From Luscinia megarhynchos (taxonomy: Eukaryota; Chordata; Aves; Passeriformes; Turdidae): DNA of 64,000 nt. Of the stretch, positions 51,212-63,954 are shown in pieces. The stretch's first letter is position 1; each line of letters opens with the position of its first letter. Under the pieces are notes generated by a model, which made no database searches, was not told the DNA's origin, and saw only the letters and a list, made by a program, of their open reading frames with translations. The stretch lies in assembly GCA_034336665.1 (NCBI GenBank), contig JAPFBE010000002.1:4758146-4822145 (forward strand), given 5' to 3'. The position numbers were made by a program, and so were the translations under genes.

Positions 51212-51436
51212 TCACAGTTCACTTTTGTGCAAGAAGGAAATTGCATAGCAGTGATTTTTTTTTTCTGTAAGACTGATGTTACGGAGTGCTCGCAGTTCCC
51301 TGCCAACATAAGAGTCTTCACAGAACGGACAAGAGCAAGTGCCAGGAGCAGGGTCTGAATCCATGATGAAAATGACATCTGGTGGGAGGAGAAGACTTGA
51401 TCTAGAAGTGGTAGAGGACAATTGACACATGAGCAA
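51212..51436 (-). CDS. unrecognised short open frame, possible exon or gene relic
   Basis: The minus strand has an open frame of up to 74 codons. An internal ATG at about 51366 sits in a very good Kozak context (ATCATGG) and begins MDSDPAPGTCSCPFCEDSYV, with cysteines spaced C-x-C-x2-C. A pyrimidine-rich stretch ending CTTCTAG (AG at 51403-51402) could act as an acceptor just before it, and CTCC|GTAACA near 51284 is a mediocre donor. I do not recognise the protein. An overlapping 109-codon frame in another phase (51157-51486) is equally open, so the openness alone is not proof. It may be a chance frame, an alternative exon or a decayed gene fragment. Confidence 0.2.
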   Translation of the reverse strand: MLMCQLSSTTSRSSLLLPPDVIFIMDSDPAPGTCSCPFCEDSYVGRELRALRNISLTEKKNHCYAISFLHKSEL

Positions 51437-52369
51437 GAAAAAGTGTTGTGAGAGGCACTGAACACCCTCGGTATGTGCACATTCATTGAAGTGGGTTTTT
51501 TGCCTTTGATATCTTCCAGTTTTTAAAACATTTTAGCCTGCTATTGAAAAAAGCTTTATTCCTGTAGAGCTAAAATCAGATATATCACACTGCTTTATAT
51601 TCAGAATAATTCATTACTGAGACCAGAATATGTCTCTAATTGTTGTGAAAGAAATACCAGTATCAAGGTTCAGCACTACATTTTTTGAGATACACACAGA
51701 TTAATAAACTCCTAATTCCTACATAAGCAGCCATTCTAATGCTCTTGTGTTCTTAGTCGAGTAGTAAACTTGCTGGTTGAAGCTTTAATATTTGAGATAA
51801 AATAACAGTAACATTTCTTAAGTATTTTTAATGCTTTTTTAAAAGCCTACAAAAATTTTAATTTCTCTGTGATTAATATCTCTGAGTCTTGATACTCCAG
51901 AAGAGGTCTAAGGAAGTAGCTGAAAGGTGGATATCTGGCTTCCCTATAAGCCAATGATTTTCCATAGAGCTTGCACACATCTGGCCACAGGTGGATACTA
52001 TTTTATATATAATCAAAGTATTTAAAGAAGAGAGCAAATATAGTTTCCACCACTGTTAGAGCTGTCTGGATAACTCTGTAGACCAGAATTCCTTGTGGAC
52101 TTCAAGGACTCACTAACCTTTGTCCCATATCAAAACTCTCCAGTGTGTCAGGTGGCACACATGTTCTCAGCTGTGGTTTAATATGTTAAGAATTTATCCT
52201 ACAACAATTATTCATCTGCATCCTGTTGGCGTAGAGGACTATTTTTCCACAGAAGTTTTCCTCAGTTTTTAAGCTTGCACATTTTGGGATGCTAGTGCAA
52301 ATTTCCACTCCTGGGAAGCCTGGAGGGAGCAAATGGAACACAATTTGTCCTGATAAACTGTATGCCATT

Positions 52370-52401
52370 GGCATTTTTTTTTTCTTTCTTTTTTTTTTAG
52401 A
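52370..52401. repeat. T-rich tract
   Basis: T runs of about ten bases either side of CTTTC, ending in TTTTTAGAG. The tract would make a reasonable polypyrimidine stretch for a plus-strand acceptor, but no coding frame follows. Confidence 0.6.
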
Positions 52402-53124
52402 GCTGATTGAGTATTAAATCTGACTGACCTATAGAAAGCTGCAACACTTCTGCTTGAAAATTACTCCTACCAAAAATAACTCACTACCAAGAATAAAATT
52501 AATAATGCAACATCCCTTTTACTCCTAAACCTAGCTGAAACACCCTGTCTGACGTTCAGGCATTTCTGGATAATAGTGCAAGAGCCTCAGGACAGGAGTT
52601 ATTTTTTTCCATACAGCTACTTTAAATAGTGTGGTGATATTTTTAGTTTTACTGTACCCATACTGTTTAAAATTGTATTATTTTAAAATAGCTTCTGCAG
52701 TACAAGGTTCTGTGCTGTGGAAAGAAAATTGAGTTAAATTTTCACACTCAATATTTCTATAAATCTGATGCTTTATACAAAACAAATCGTGCATCCAATC
52801 ATCCCTTTCTCAGATTTATCATTCAATAAAAGTATTTCCTCATAATTTTCAGCTTCTATCCAAAATGTGACTTACAATACCTAGTATAAGTCAAAGCAAG
52901 CAAGTTAAATACAATCAGGAGTACAGAAAGGGAAAAAGGATTCTTGCAAAAGCCCATAATGATTTTTGCCAGTACCCAGACTGAGTAATAGAATTTGCTT
53001 TCTACAACACTATACTTTTGGTCCCATGAGAAAAGGGATAATGTCATCCATTGCTGGAAAACACTAGAAGATAATGCAAGCAGATGACAACTGATGTCTA
53101 GTGACAATACAGCCATTCTGGATA

Positions 53125-53265
53125 CTTGGAGCCAGGTCCTGGCTCTGTCAAACTTCCCATACAGCCTTGGGTAAATCAGTCAACCTGCTGTGTCTGTTCC
53201 TTAGGTGTAAAAGGAAGACATTGCTTTACCCAGGGAAATGTCACGAAGCAATAAAACAAAAAGGA
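53125..53265 (+). mobile_element. probable ancient MIR-like SINE fragment
   Basis: The order 'GGTCCTGGCTCTGTCAA', 'CAGCCTTGGGTAAATCAGTC', 'AACCTGCTGTGTCTGTTCC' and 'TTAGGTGTAAAAGGAAGACA' parallels the MIR consensus: CCTGGCTCTGCCAC, GACCTTGGGCAAGTCAC, TTAACCTCTCTGTGCCTC, then CATCTGTAAAATGGGGATAA. Many mismatches fit an old insertion, shared across amniotes, in which the tRNA-related head has been lost. Assignment is from memory of the consensus and the limits are approximate. Confidence 0.6.
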
Positions 53266-56200
53266 TTGTGAGAATGTCAGGTCAGATTCATGTTATGAGT
53301 AGCAGTGATCATGGAACTGTTTGGACAGAGAGGATAGACTGAGATGCACAAGAGCACAGAAAATTAACTTTTTGTTTCCAAGGGTATTAACGTGACCAGT
53401 GTAATTAGTTTTGTGTGGCAGACTTTGATTTTCAAGGTCTAAAAATAACAAATTATTTGCTGACTGAAACCAAACTGAAATCTAAATCTTTATTATTAAA
53501 TCAGTGTTGACATAATACAGAAGCTTATTCTATACTGAAGATTTTTAGTTTCCAGTATTCTTAACGTAAAAATTCATGAAATACTACAGCAAAATTTCTT
53601 CATGACCTCTAATATTTCCAAGTATCTTAAAGAAGAAAACAAGTGACAGGCACAAGCTGCAGAATTGCATCTGAAAAATAAGCATTACGGAATTTCTCAT
53701 TTCTCCAAAGGCAGACCCCTTAAGTTAACTCAGTAATTCTGATTTTACTATCTTAAACACCCTTGATTTGAGTTATCCCAGATATGCCCAGCTGTATTAG
53801 ACAACAAGAAAAGAGAGTACATAAAACTTCTTCTGGGAGAAGTGAAGAATATGAGCTATGCAATCCCTGTTTTCTATTGGAATATTTAAGCTCCTTCAAA
53901 TGATAGATCTACAAATCTAAAAAACCTCAAATTTGGATACAAGCAGAAGAGTCACTGATGTAGGGTATCTTAATTCTGAAAGTTTCTAGAGATTTATATT
54001 GAGCAGAGGGGACAACTACTGCAACTTCACTGAGATAGGCAGGTGAAATAATGGGAGAATTTTGCTGTCTTCTGATGAATGTTTAATTACCAGATAGGAG
54101 TCATAAGCATGGCTGCTTATGAAAAAGCTACATCTCAGTGACTGAGCATTCATTCCCTTTGAAATTTGGGGGTTTTCAGGTTTCTTTTTTTAAGTCATGA
54201 TGTTGATACTTCTGCCCAGCAGTTATTTGTCATTATTATCCATATGGAAAATACAGTCAGAGAGGAGCAGACCAAAGGCCAGCTAGTCAAGTGTGTGCTT
54301 TCTGACTGTTGTCAGGAGCAGATAACTAAAAAGAACCAAGCAAACAGGATAAATGCCACATGCAGTGCAGATCATTGCACTTCATGACCCATTGATGCAA
54401 TTTCATAGATCATTTATGCTTGTATAAAGATGCTGGTCTGTACCATAGGTGTGCTTATTCCCCTTCAAATCAGTCTCTGCAAGGAGATGCCTCCCTCCTG
54501 CGTGTACATGGGGCTTGCCATAATTCTCTTCTTCCTGTGGACATTCTTATAAGTTTTCATGGAGAATATACAAAAGAAATCCAGGGACCTACCCAAGGAT
54601 GCCTTCCTCATATTCCTCTAGAAGCGTACAGAAGAAAACATTTTTAAACAGAACAGCTAAAAAAGAAAAAAATGAAAAATCAAATTCTTGTCTTTCTTTT
54701 CACTGCTGAATCCCTGTCTCAGAAAAAATGCTGAAGAATTTCTAAAAGGACAAGCTTTACAGTAAATATACAATAGACTCAGACTTCCAGGGATCATTTG
54801 GAGCACATCCACAGATATCTAAAATACTTGGAAACACTGTTTACTACACAGGAATTATTTTATGTACATGCTCTTCCTAAACAGAGCCATTCTGTGTAAA
54901 CCATTGTTGTCATTACTACCCAATCTGCTATGTCTCATAATACTTTCCTAATCAGGAAGTGTCCTATTTTATGATTAATCCACAGGAGATGTTTGGAAGT
55001 GTTTTCTCTGAAGTATATTTTTTCTAATCCTTTCTTAAAAGTGCTTTTAAAATTATACCATAAAATTAATATATGGAAGTGACTTAACTTTAGATTGAAG
55101 ACTGGCTTTAACAAAGGTTAACTTTTTCATGGCTTGACACTAGTTTTACTTTGGGTTAGGGTGTACATGTTTGGATTATGCCATGTGATTATTTTTTAAC
55201 ACTTGTTTTGCAGTTCAATCCATTATGAAGAGATGTGGTAATAAAGTAGGAAAGTTGGAAGTAGTTAGACAATCTGAAAATTTTCTTTGACCCTAAAGAA
55301 AATATCTAAGTTTGGGCTAAGGTTATTGTTCAATGGCTCAATTATTTTACAAAAACATTTTTTTTTAGTTTATGCAAATAGCCAGGCCAGAAGTACTGTG
55401 TCTAAACACATGCTGTAAAAGCAAAATAGAAAATATTGACATTTATTGACTAATATTTTCCTGATTATTGATCTTCTTTGTATTATTTTCCTCATTATTT
55501 CATTTCATGGCTACAGCTCCTATTTGAGTCTAGTAGGCTTGAATTCTTTCTTGATATTGCATTTAATGACAAATTCCAGATGATAGTAGAGAATGTCACT
55601 GCCATTTCCTACTTTCATATGAATGCAAATTCTTGCACTTCGGCTGTTCTAGAAAACTGAAATTGAATGAAACTATCAGCTTGTCTCTTTGTAACAAAGA
55701 GATATATGGCTTGAGATATGGCTGTTGTGCAAAGCCAGTGACTGTAGAATAACTTTGGAAATAGATTATGTCTTATAACAAGATTTGGATGTTATTCTTC
55801 AAAGTGCAGAGCAAAACTAAGGTTAAAAAATTTTGTTCTGTTTTGGCAATCTTTTTTATCACTAGTCTTAAGAGACAATCAAATTGTCTGAGCAAGGAAA
55901 GGTTATTTATAAAATAATACAGTGTTCATAGTCTTTCCCCAGACTTTGAAAGTCAGAGCTATGGAGCAGCAACAGCCACAGCTGAGGCTGCACTGAGAAA
56001 GGTGCTCAAGGGACCTTATTCACTGCCTGGAAAATCCAGTATACTTTTGTACCAACCTTAGGTAGGGGTCAATAAGCAATCTGTCAACAGATAAAAGTAC
56101 ACTGAAATACATAGTGGATGCTACTGTCATTGAGTCGTGTGACTCAGCAGTGATACTGCTGGGTGCACTAGAGGTTCCTCTGGTATCTTAGTGCTTAAAT

Positions 56201-56426
56201 GCATCCTTTGTGAAATACTGAATGAGTGTCATTGGGACTCAATTTGAGCAAAATAACAGCTTTGCTGCAGTCCTGCATCTACTCCATTTCCCTCCTGAGC
56301 AGTCTCTCCACAGATCCATTCCCTGTAAATAGCATAGGTGTTCAGATTGCCCCAAGTGAATATGTCATGGCTATAGGTAGGAATAATTGCCACATGAAAA
56401 TGCGAAACTACAAGAATTCTGGAACA

Positions 56427-56452
56427 CCATCTGAGTTTGGAAACTCAGATGG
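56427..56452. repeat. inverted repeat, 12-bp arms with 2-base spacer
   Basis: CCATCTGAGTTT is followed by GG and then its exact reverse complement AAACTCAGATGG. It would fold as a tight hairpin or cruciform. It is too short and perfect for a microRNA precursor, and there is no T run to make it a terminator-like element. Confidence 0.9.
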
Positions 56453-59234
56453 AAAATGGGGAGTGGTCCATTACTGCTGAAAGGTGTCATCCTTTCAACT
56501 ATGCATAAAATTTAAATGGAAAGCCAAAAGCAGAAGCTGAGATCTTGGTCAAAACCAGTCCCAGAACCCCAATACAGAAAAATGCATGTTAGTCCATGCT
56601 CCAATGTAATCACAGTTTAAATGGCCTTGAGTTCTGCAAGAAACAACTTTCAAACAAATTGTACTGAACAGCAAATATGTGATGGAGAGCAGAGGCCTTA
56701 TAACAGCAGTTTGCAGCAGATCCCAGGTGCTGTACACCCTACCTATGTTTTCTGACCATGAGTGCTGTTACTTAGAGCTATGTCCAGATATACAACAGTC
56801 AACTATTTGATCAATCTGATGTCTGGTAGGACAGAAACAGTATATCCCACAAATAGCTAGTTATGATTTTAAATCCATTGGAGTATTCAAAGAGTGCTGG
56901 TATAGTGAAGGTGTATGGCAGAACAATAGGGCTCTGTCACCATTAACAACAAACTCCCTATTAAGGCCATGGGAGTTAGGTACCTGTCCCAATTTCCTTT
57001 CTACTTACATTTGTGTAACAGATGACTACAAATATGCCAGAATTAAAACTTTTAATCTAAAAACTTCTAAAGTCTCAGGATTCCTACAAGCAACCAGCAT
57101 TTCAGTGGACTTTCCTGAAAATACTTTAAATTACTGATTTTCTTAAAGTGCAAACTTAAGAATTTACTCTTTTTACGATATCTCAAGGTGAACGCCCTCA
57201 CATGGGAAAGTCCTGCTATCCCTTTCCTACTACCTTTGCATTTGCTCTACTTTTGGTCTGCTTCTCAAGCAGCATTTCGTTTCCTTGGCTACTTTAAAAC
57301 ATCTTCTCTACAGTGGCCTGTTCCACACTTCAATCTTTATAAAGACTGAATAACAAAAGACCTTCAAACTTTTCCTCCTTGAAGTGTTAGGCCTCTTCAA
57401 AAATGTTATACCCACAGGTGTCCCAGATTCAGGGAAAAAAAAGCAAAAAGAGTACTAAAAGGAAAACAAAAGGAAAATTTATGTCCTTTCACAATTTACT
57501 TGAATCTATCCCTCAGGAGATATGCTTCAGAGGGATATGAGCAAAAATCTGTCAGAACTTGTCACCTTCCTGGGAACATGGATACGTAAGTCTCAATAGG
57601 AACAAACAAAGGGGGAAATAACCTACTAACATCATTTTAATAGAATATAATAGTTCTATCTCTTAGTCATTAGATGGACATTTCAGGATGAGGGTTGAGG
57701 GCAAGGGAGAACAAAGGTGCTTTGGAATACCTGCTATCATCATCCTGTCAGCAGGTCAGGTGGGGGTGGGGTTAGACTTTGAGAAGACAGTCACATCAGG
57801 AACCTGTGTTTTTCTGACAGAATGGCATTAGAGCAATATGCAGGCAGGTGACTTGAGTCCTGCACACCACACGAATCTGACCACAGAAAGCTTTGTCACT
57901 CCCCAGCATCGTCTTCTGCCATTTTTCAAACCAAGTAAAACTTTGTCACAGTGCTGTCTGGCTTGTGCTGATGCAGGAGTAAGATTTTCCAATCACTTAG
58001 ACCTTCCTGACACTCTCTCATGAGTCTTTAGCCCTCTTCTCATCATAGTATTTCAGTAGCCATTTCGAGTGAGGTAAGTGAGCTTTTTTTGCTTTTTTTT
58101 TTTTTAATAAAATTGAAAGTTTGTTCTAACTGGATAAGCAGGACAAAATTTTGAGAATAGTGTGCTACCCTGCCCACAGAACCTCAGGATAATGGATAGT
58201 TGTAAAATGAGGGCAAACAATAGGGTGATGTTTTGTTCACATCTCAGACAGTTAAGTATCCTTCTTGTAAGCAACTTGGCTGGGGCACATATAATAGCCC
58301 TGGTCATGCCGAAAATTGGAAAAGAAGTTGGAACAAAAGCCAAGTAATTATAATTCTCTAATTCCTCTGAGAGGGATTTAATTTCCCTCAGATAGCATTT
58401 TAAGTCAGACAACTGAAAATTGGTGAAAACGTTGCCCCTTCTTGTGAGGTACAAAACAGGCAGACATAAGAATGTCTCCTTCTCCTCTTCCTTCAGCATG
58501 TTCTTTCTACATCTCTAAATTTGGAGATCTGTAGTTTAATTCTAACTTGCAACATAGTATTGCAAGATGCCATAAAATTTTGAAAGCAAAGTAAACTTTT
58601 TACCAGTTTAGTGGAGCAAGTCCTTTCTAGACATCAGTGGTGTTTCTGGTATAAAGTGAGTGGGATTTAGCCCAGTATATATTTTCTGATCTATAGTAGC
58701 TGGAACTGGAAAATACGATAGAAATTGATGACATTTTGGTAAAAACTATTTCAGATTTGCATTTCTTTTTCAGGTTATAATTATTAGTGAAGCCCCTTTA
58801 GAAATTTTTAAGTTGTCCTAATGACTGCCCACATGAATAAATTTAAAACTACAATTTCTTTAACTCTGCTAGTGAAGGACGTGTATCAGACTCCCATCAG
58901 TATTTTTTTAGTTGTCTCACTAGATTGTCCAAGGCATAACAAGATATTTTTGCCCTTCTGCTGCTATATTTGATGGAAATGCAATTTCCTTGCACAGTCA
59001 CAGTACTGACATGTAGCAATAATGGCTCATAAGACTACTTTGTAATACATTTGTCATAAGCTATATTATAGGGCACTCAGCTCATTTACACTGACAATTT
59101 AAAACCATTCAGTAGTTTCTGTGATTATCAGCTAGGAAAAAAGTGTCTCAAGATTTATTTTTAAAATATTTTCCATGAGTCTTTTTCCATGTCATTCCCA
59201 ACAACTTAAGATCATGTCTGAAGAGGATGAGATT

Positions 59235-59277
59235 ATTTAAAAAAAAAAAAAAGAAAGAAAGAAGAAAAAGAAAAAAC
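59235..59277. repeat. poly-A/GAAA tract
   Basis: A run of about 14 A residues, then GAAAGAAAGAAGAAAAAGAAAAAA. It could be an old poly-A tail of a plus-strand retroposon, but no element body is recognisable to its left. Confidence 0.7.
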
Positions 59278-62200
59278 CCAAACCAACAGACTTTTCTTTT
59301 ATCTTGCCCTTCCCCCTTTAAAAGGAGACCAGCATACTTGAGCTTATAGTCTGCCACATACTTGGCCTTCCTTACAGAGTTTGGGGACACTGAGAGCTCC
59401 CATGGCCAGTACTTGATATGCAAGCTAAACAACCATGGATGTTTTGCTTTGAAAAACCACAGCAGATAAAGTATCTCTGTGGAACATGGAGCACAGATTC
59501 GGATTCACCATTCCCCTGCTCAGTTTTGCCCTTCTTAAAGTGTGGCAGGGTGCTCATCAGAGCAGCAGGGCTGCCCAGACCTGTCCTTGCTCCACCCCCG
59601 CTCCAAGCCAGAGCAGCACAAGCTCTGCCAAGGCCATGCAAAGAGCCTTTGGGATCATAGAGACCTTGCATCAGTTTGGTGTGTCCGGGCGGTTTAGAGC
59701 ACTGCTAAAGCAGCTCTCAGTTTGGCTGTAGAGGACTAAGCAGATGGATTGTCCTCTAGTATAATCTAGTTTAAGCATAGACTTCATTCAGACATAACGT
59801 GTCCAGCATTTGGGCACAATGTTGTTAAGGGTGCTCAGTCACAGCAGTGTCCAATATGAATGCAACAGGCGACTTTTGTCCTTGTCTCAAGCTGAGGCAT
59901 TCCAGATTTGGGCAATAGTTTTTAGTATGCTTATGTTAATTTCTTCAAACACTTTCATAATCCACAAAAGCACTTGAACTTAATATGCAAACAAGAAGTA
60001 TTATAACAATGCTACTTGAGTATCTCCCCATCCTTCTGGGCTTACTGAAATATTTTTCAAAGGCTAAAACATTTTCAATTAAAAATAATTCATGCCAGCA
60101 TAAAGATGCATGAGAAGGTAAAGCATTATTCCAGGATGCAGTGCAACTGTAGACATTGGGTAGCTGTATTAAATGTAGGAGCAGCTACTATAGATACAGA
60201 GTTGAAAGAATAGTGCTCTTTGTCAGCTAAATCCTCTCTTCCCAAAGTCTTACAGGAAGGAAAAATGAGAAGCCAAATATTTCCACAGTCACAGCCTTTC
60301 ATTTCTGATCTATTTATTCCATCATCAGGAGTGTCTTGACAATACGACAAACTTGATTCCCTTTGCCCATACCATCTCAAAATGAACTAGTGCAAACAAA
60401 AGCCCGGGGTGTAAAGGGACATGGGTCTCAATCAGTGAGACCTAGAACAGAGCACTTCTGCCACCACATTCAGAGTGCAGAAAGCCCAAAAGCCCCAGGT
60501 CTTTATCAGTCTCAGAACCTTTTCATGAAATGCCACAGCTCATCCCCAGCAGTGACACATTAGACACCAGGCTTCTGCAGAGCCCTGCCCTGGACTGACA
60601 GGTGTGGAGACCACGCTATCCTTTGCATGGTGGAAAGGCTCCCTCTGAATCATCATAAAAACAAAACATATGCAGCCCTCTTGAAGATGGGCATGGGATT
60701 ACGGGCCCCATACCACTGCATTAAGTGAGGAATTCAGAGAGACCTGAACAGGCAACAGCTTATGCCTGAATAAATCTGGATGCAGCCTTAACACTACAAG
60801 TTTTATTGTTCCCTACAGCAGTTCAAGTGAATTTTGCCCACTCACTGCCTACAGAAGGCATACCAACACGAAAGAGCCATAAGTAATCTACTTTGACAGG
60901 AGCTGCTGTAATGAGTCACAAGTCCTTATCACACCTTTGAGCCACACCATTAGCTCCAGAATACACTGTTTTCAGAGCAGTAAGATACAGCCTGCCCTTC
61001 TGCAGTCCTTTCTATCTTTTGGAAATAGAGGATGCTTCCCATCCTTCTTTGGAAAGATGATTATTTTAGAAACTGTGTTTATACTTCCATGCAGTCAACT
61101 ACATGAGTAAGATGTGCAATCTCCAAAATTGATGCTGCACCTCCCTTGGATATTTCTATACTTACACTAAGTAGGTACTCTGTTGAACTGGCAATAAAAA
61201 GCAACGTGTAGAGCTCTAACCCTTTGGCACGTTCCTGTAGAAATCCTGCTCCAGCTTCTTGATAGATGTGGTGTATCTTGACTCTGGTGGAATTGGCATT
61301 CCATGTTTTTGAATGGTATTAGGTAGCTGAAGAGCAATATCTTGTCATTGTAACGTAGCTTACAAAGAGTTTGTTGTTTTGGGGTTTGAGTGGTTTTTTT
61401 GGTTTTAGTTTTTTTAAAATATTCTGTGAAATCATTGTACATTAAACCAAGATTCTACTTTTCAACTATCACTAGTGTTTTTGAATGCCCTCTATGAGGA
61501 ATTCAGAGGATTCCTTACACTGAATGCAAAATACAAAAGCCATCTGAAAGAACCACCCACCATCTTAATCACTTGCTGATGATACATCATATGATTTCCT
61601 TCTTTAGACAACTTTTATTCCTGTCATTCAGCTGTACTGCTATATATTACTTATAGTTTTGCAATGCTACTCCATTGCCTCTAGTAAGTTTTGCAGATAT
61701 TTCTTTAAGCACAGTAAAAAAAAAAATTCATTCTTCTTAGCTGCATGGAAAGGTGGGATTAGGCAGTTTCTTTGTTGGCACCATGTACATAGCTTGGGTG
61801 GAAAAGTCTGGTTTAGATAATTAGATCAGATTCTTTCATCTATTAGCCTACCCTACATTACCTGTGGCAGATTTGTAGCAGCTAAGGAAGAGCCTAGTGA
61901 ATTTTAACAAAATGCTTAATTAAGCTGGGACAGATTCATACACCTAGATTTCACCACTGATTAAAAATGTGTAGCAGCAGTTAAGCATTGTGTTTAATGA
62001 GCATACAAATTCAAGGTTAAACAAGCACATTAGTTTGACTACCATTTTGTCACTCATTACATCAATCTTGTTTTCTTTTAGAGCACAAGGTTTTGTTTCT
62101 GGCCATGTCTAAATATGTGCAACCCCAAAAGCATTGTTTCCTGGTGGAGCAGTACAACTATGCAAGCCAGTGACCTTTTCTGTGGCTTTCACAGCCATGA

Positions 62201-63672
62201 CAGTAGCTGTGAGCTTCCATGATTTTTTTTCTCAGTAGCTCAAGAACTCTAATTCAGCTTTTAGGTACAAGAGGTTGATTAATAAAAATAGAAGGTTTTC
62301 ATGGACACTTATGCAATTGGTTTCTGGAACTTTTATGCCAGCAGTTGTTTCATGTGAGAGGAAAAGAGATTTAGTCTGACATTTGCTGTCATGAGGGAAA
62401 ACTAAGTAATGGGATAGGCTGCTCCAAATATCATTTTTGCAGGAAATCTTGTTCTTTCCCAGTAGGTAGAGAAGTTTAATCACTAGGCTAAGCAGAATAG
62501 AAAAAGTCCCTTTTCTGGGCAGGAACAGACAGCTTTTTTTCTCTGCAGCATGAGAACAGTATAACCAGAATTTAAACTGCTCCTTACAAAAACCAAAAAC
62601 CCTCAAGTTTATTTCTGCACCCTCCCAGGTGAATTTTCCTTTGCTAGGAATAACTTCCTTCATTTTAAACATCACAATGGCAATGCAAATTTACAGAAGA
62701 GTGGCTATTTAGAACAGCAAACATGGGGAATGACCCAATCATGTGAGGAAAAGACTGCCAATATTATGAAAGAATAAAGTATTTCAAAACTAGGAGAAAT
62801 TTGCTAAGGTGTGAAATCTTAGTGAGAAATCAGACAAATGACATAGAAAACTACTGTGACAGTCTGTGCATTTTGGACCAGTTCTGCAACTGGCTCGTTA
62901 ATGAACATAATTATCATTGTTAGCCAAGGATCAGTCCTTTTGGGTTTTTTTTTTATTTACATGGAAGGATATCAAGGAAGGGGATTTCAGTTTGGATGGA
63001 GGCTGTGAATGCATGATTTGCATACATAGCATTAGAAGCAATGAAAATCAAATCAATTTTCAAGACCACTTTCATTTGTAAGTGACATTTGAACAGGGAA
63101 AAAACCAAAACAGTTGTTCAGAAGGTGGTTTATATTAGCCGAAGAAATATTTGAGAAATAGGTAGCCCATTTAAACATGAGGTTTTCTGGATCTCACCCT
63201 TTTGCTGAAATAATTCCTACTGCATCTCTAGAAGAGTGGTCCCCTGCAGTCTTCCACTGGTAGAAGCTATTCTACATGTCTGGCATCACCAAAGCATGCT
63301 GGTGAACAACATTTGTGCTGTTATGATCCTGAAGCCAGTCAGACTGAATCAAACCTCCACCTGTATCCTGTTTTTTCAGCAGTGGCATTTGCTCAGCAGG
63401 GACACAGATAATACCATGCTGTGAGGTCTAAAGGAAGTCTCTTCCACTGCTTTTCCTGTGCCCTGATAATCATGTTACCTCCCCTACCTACAGCTGCTCT
63501 CACTTGATTGTGCTACCTTCTCCCTGCTTTTACTTCTCCCAACAGATTTCTATTCATTGGTATTAGCAAGAGTGGCAGTGGGAGTTCTTCCTCCCCATAA
63601 TTGCCTATTAAGACTCTTGCTTAGAGAAAAAATTAAAAGAAACATTGCAAATACAGAGTAACCCTTTCTCTA

Positions 63673-63954
63673 GTGCAAATCCTTTCCCTTTTCCCAAGCA
63701 GTAGAGTCAAAGGACTTCTGGAGCTAAAAAACGTATCTGTATTGACACCATTATGTTCAAAATCTGCAGCTGGTCTTTTACTCTTTTTCCTTAGCCTTTC
63801 TGTACTTCTGGTCTCTACAGCATCCTCTGCTAATGATTTCTGCCACTTCCCTATGCCCTCCCTGAAGAATGTATTTTTCTTTTTGAAGCCATCTCCAGCA
63901 GAAGAGCCTGATGAGCAGGCATTCACTGAAGACTCTCCAATCATCCATAACTAA
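63673..63954 (+). other. exon-like open frame with acceptor signals, unrecognised
   Basis: A 93-codon frame contains two pyrimidine-rich acceptor-like sites: CTCTTTTTCCTTAG (AG at about 63793-63794) and TTCTGGTCTCTACAG (AG at 63819-63820). From the second site the frame runs 44 further codons to TAA, with an acidic end EEPDEQAFTEDSPIIHN. The composition after the second acceptor looks more protein-like than before it, which could mean a terminal coding exon of a plus-strand gene. I do not recognise the sequence, no partner exon is identified, and no polyadenylation signal is visible before the window ends at 64000. Confidence 0.18.

Larger units (their letters stand above)
43691..53124. other. 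non-coding DNA right of the CpG island
   Basis: CpG density falls abruptly after about 43.69 kb. No protein is recognised in any frame; the longest are 168 codons (48603-49109, plus) and about 110 codons (47857-48189, minus). Features of note, listed separately, are a strong plus-strand donor-like site at 43760, a GATTGCATG triplicate at 47890-47916, an acceptor-like site at 48824, and a cysteine-containing minus-strand frame at 51212-51436. Confidence 0.65.

Noticed and set aside
59235..59277. Poly-A tract considered as the tail of a processed pseudogene
   Set aside because: No gene-like sequence precedes it on the plus strand, and the run grades into GAAA repeats, so a simple repeat is the better reading.
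62232..62675. 147-codon minus-strand frame
   Set aside because: There is no recognisable domain, no clear splice signals, and a composition like the neighbouring AT-rich DNA.
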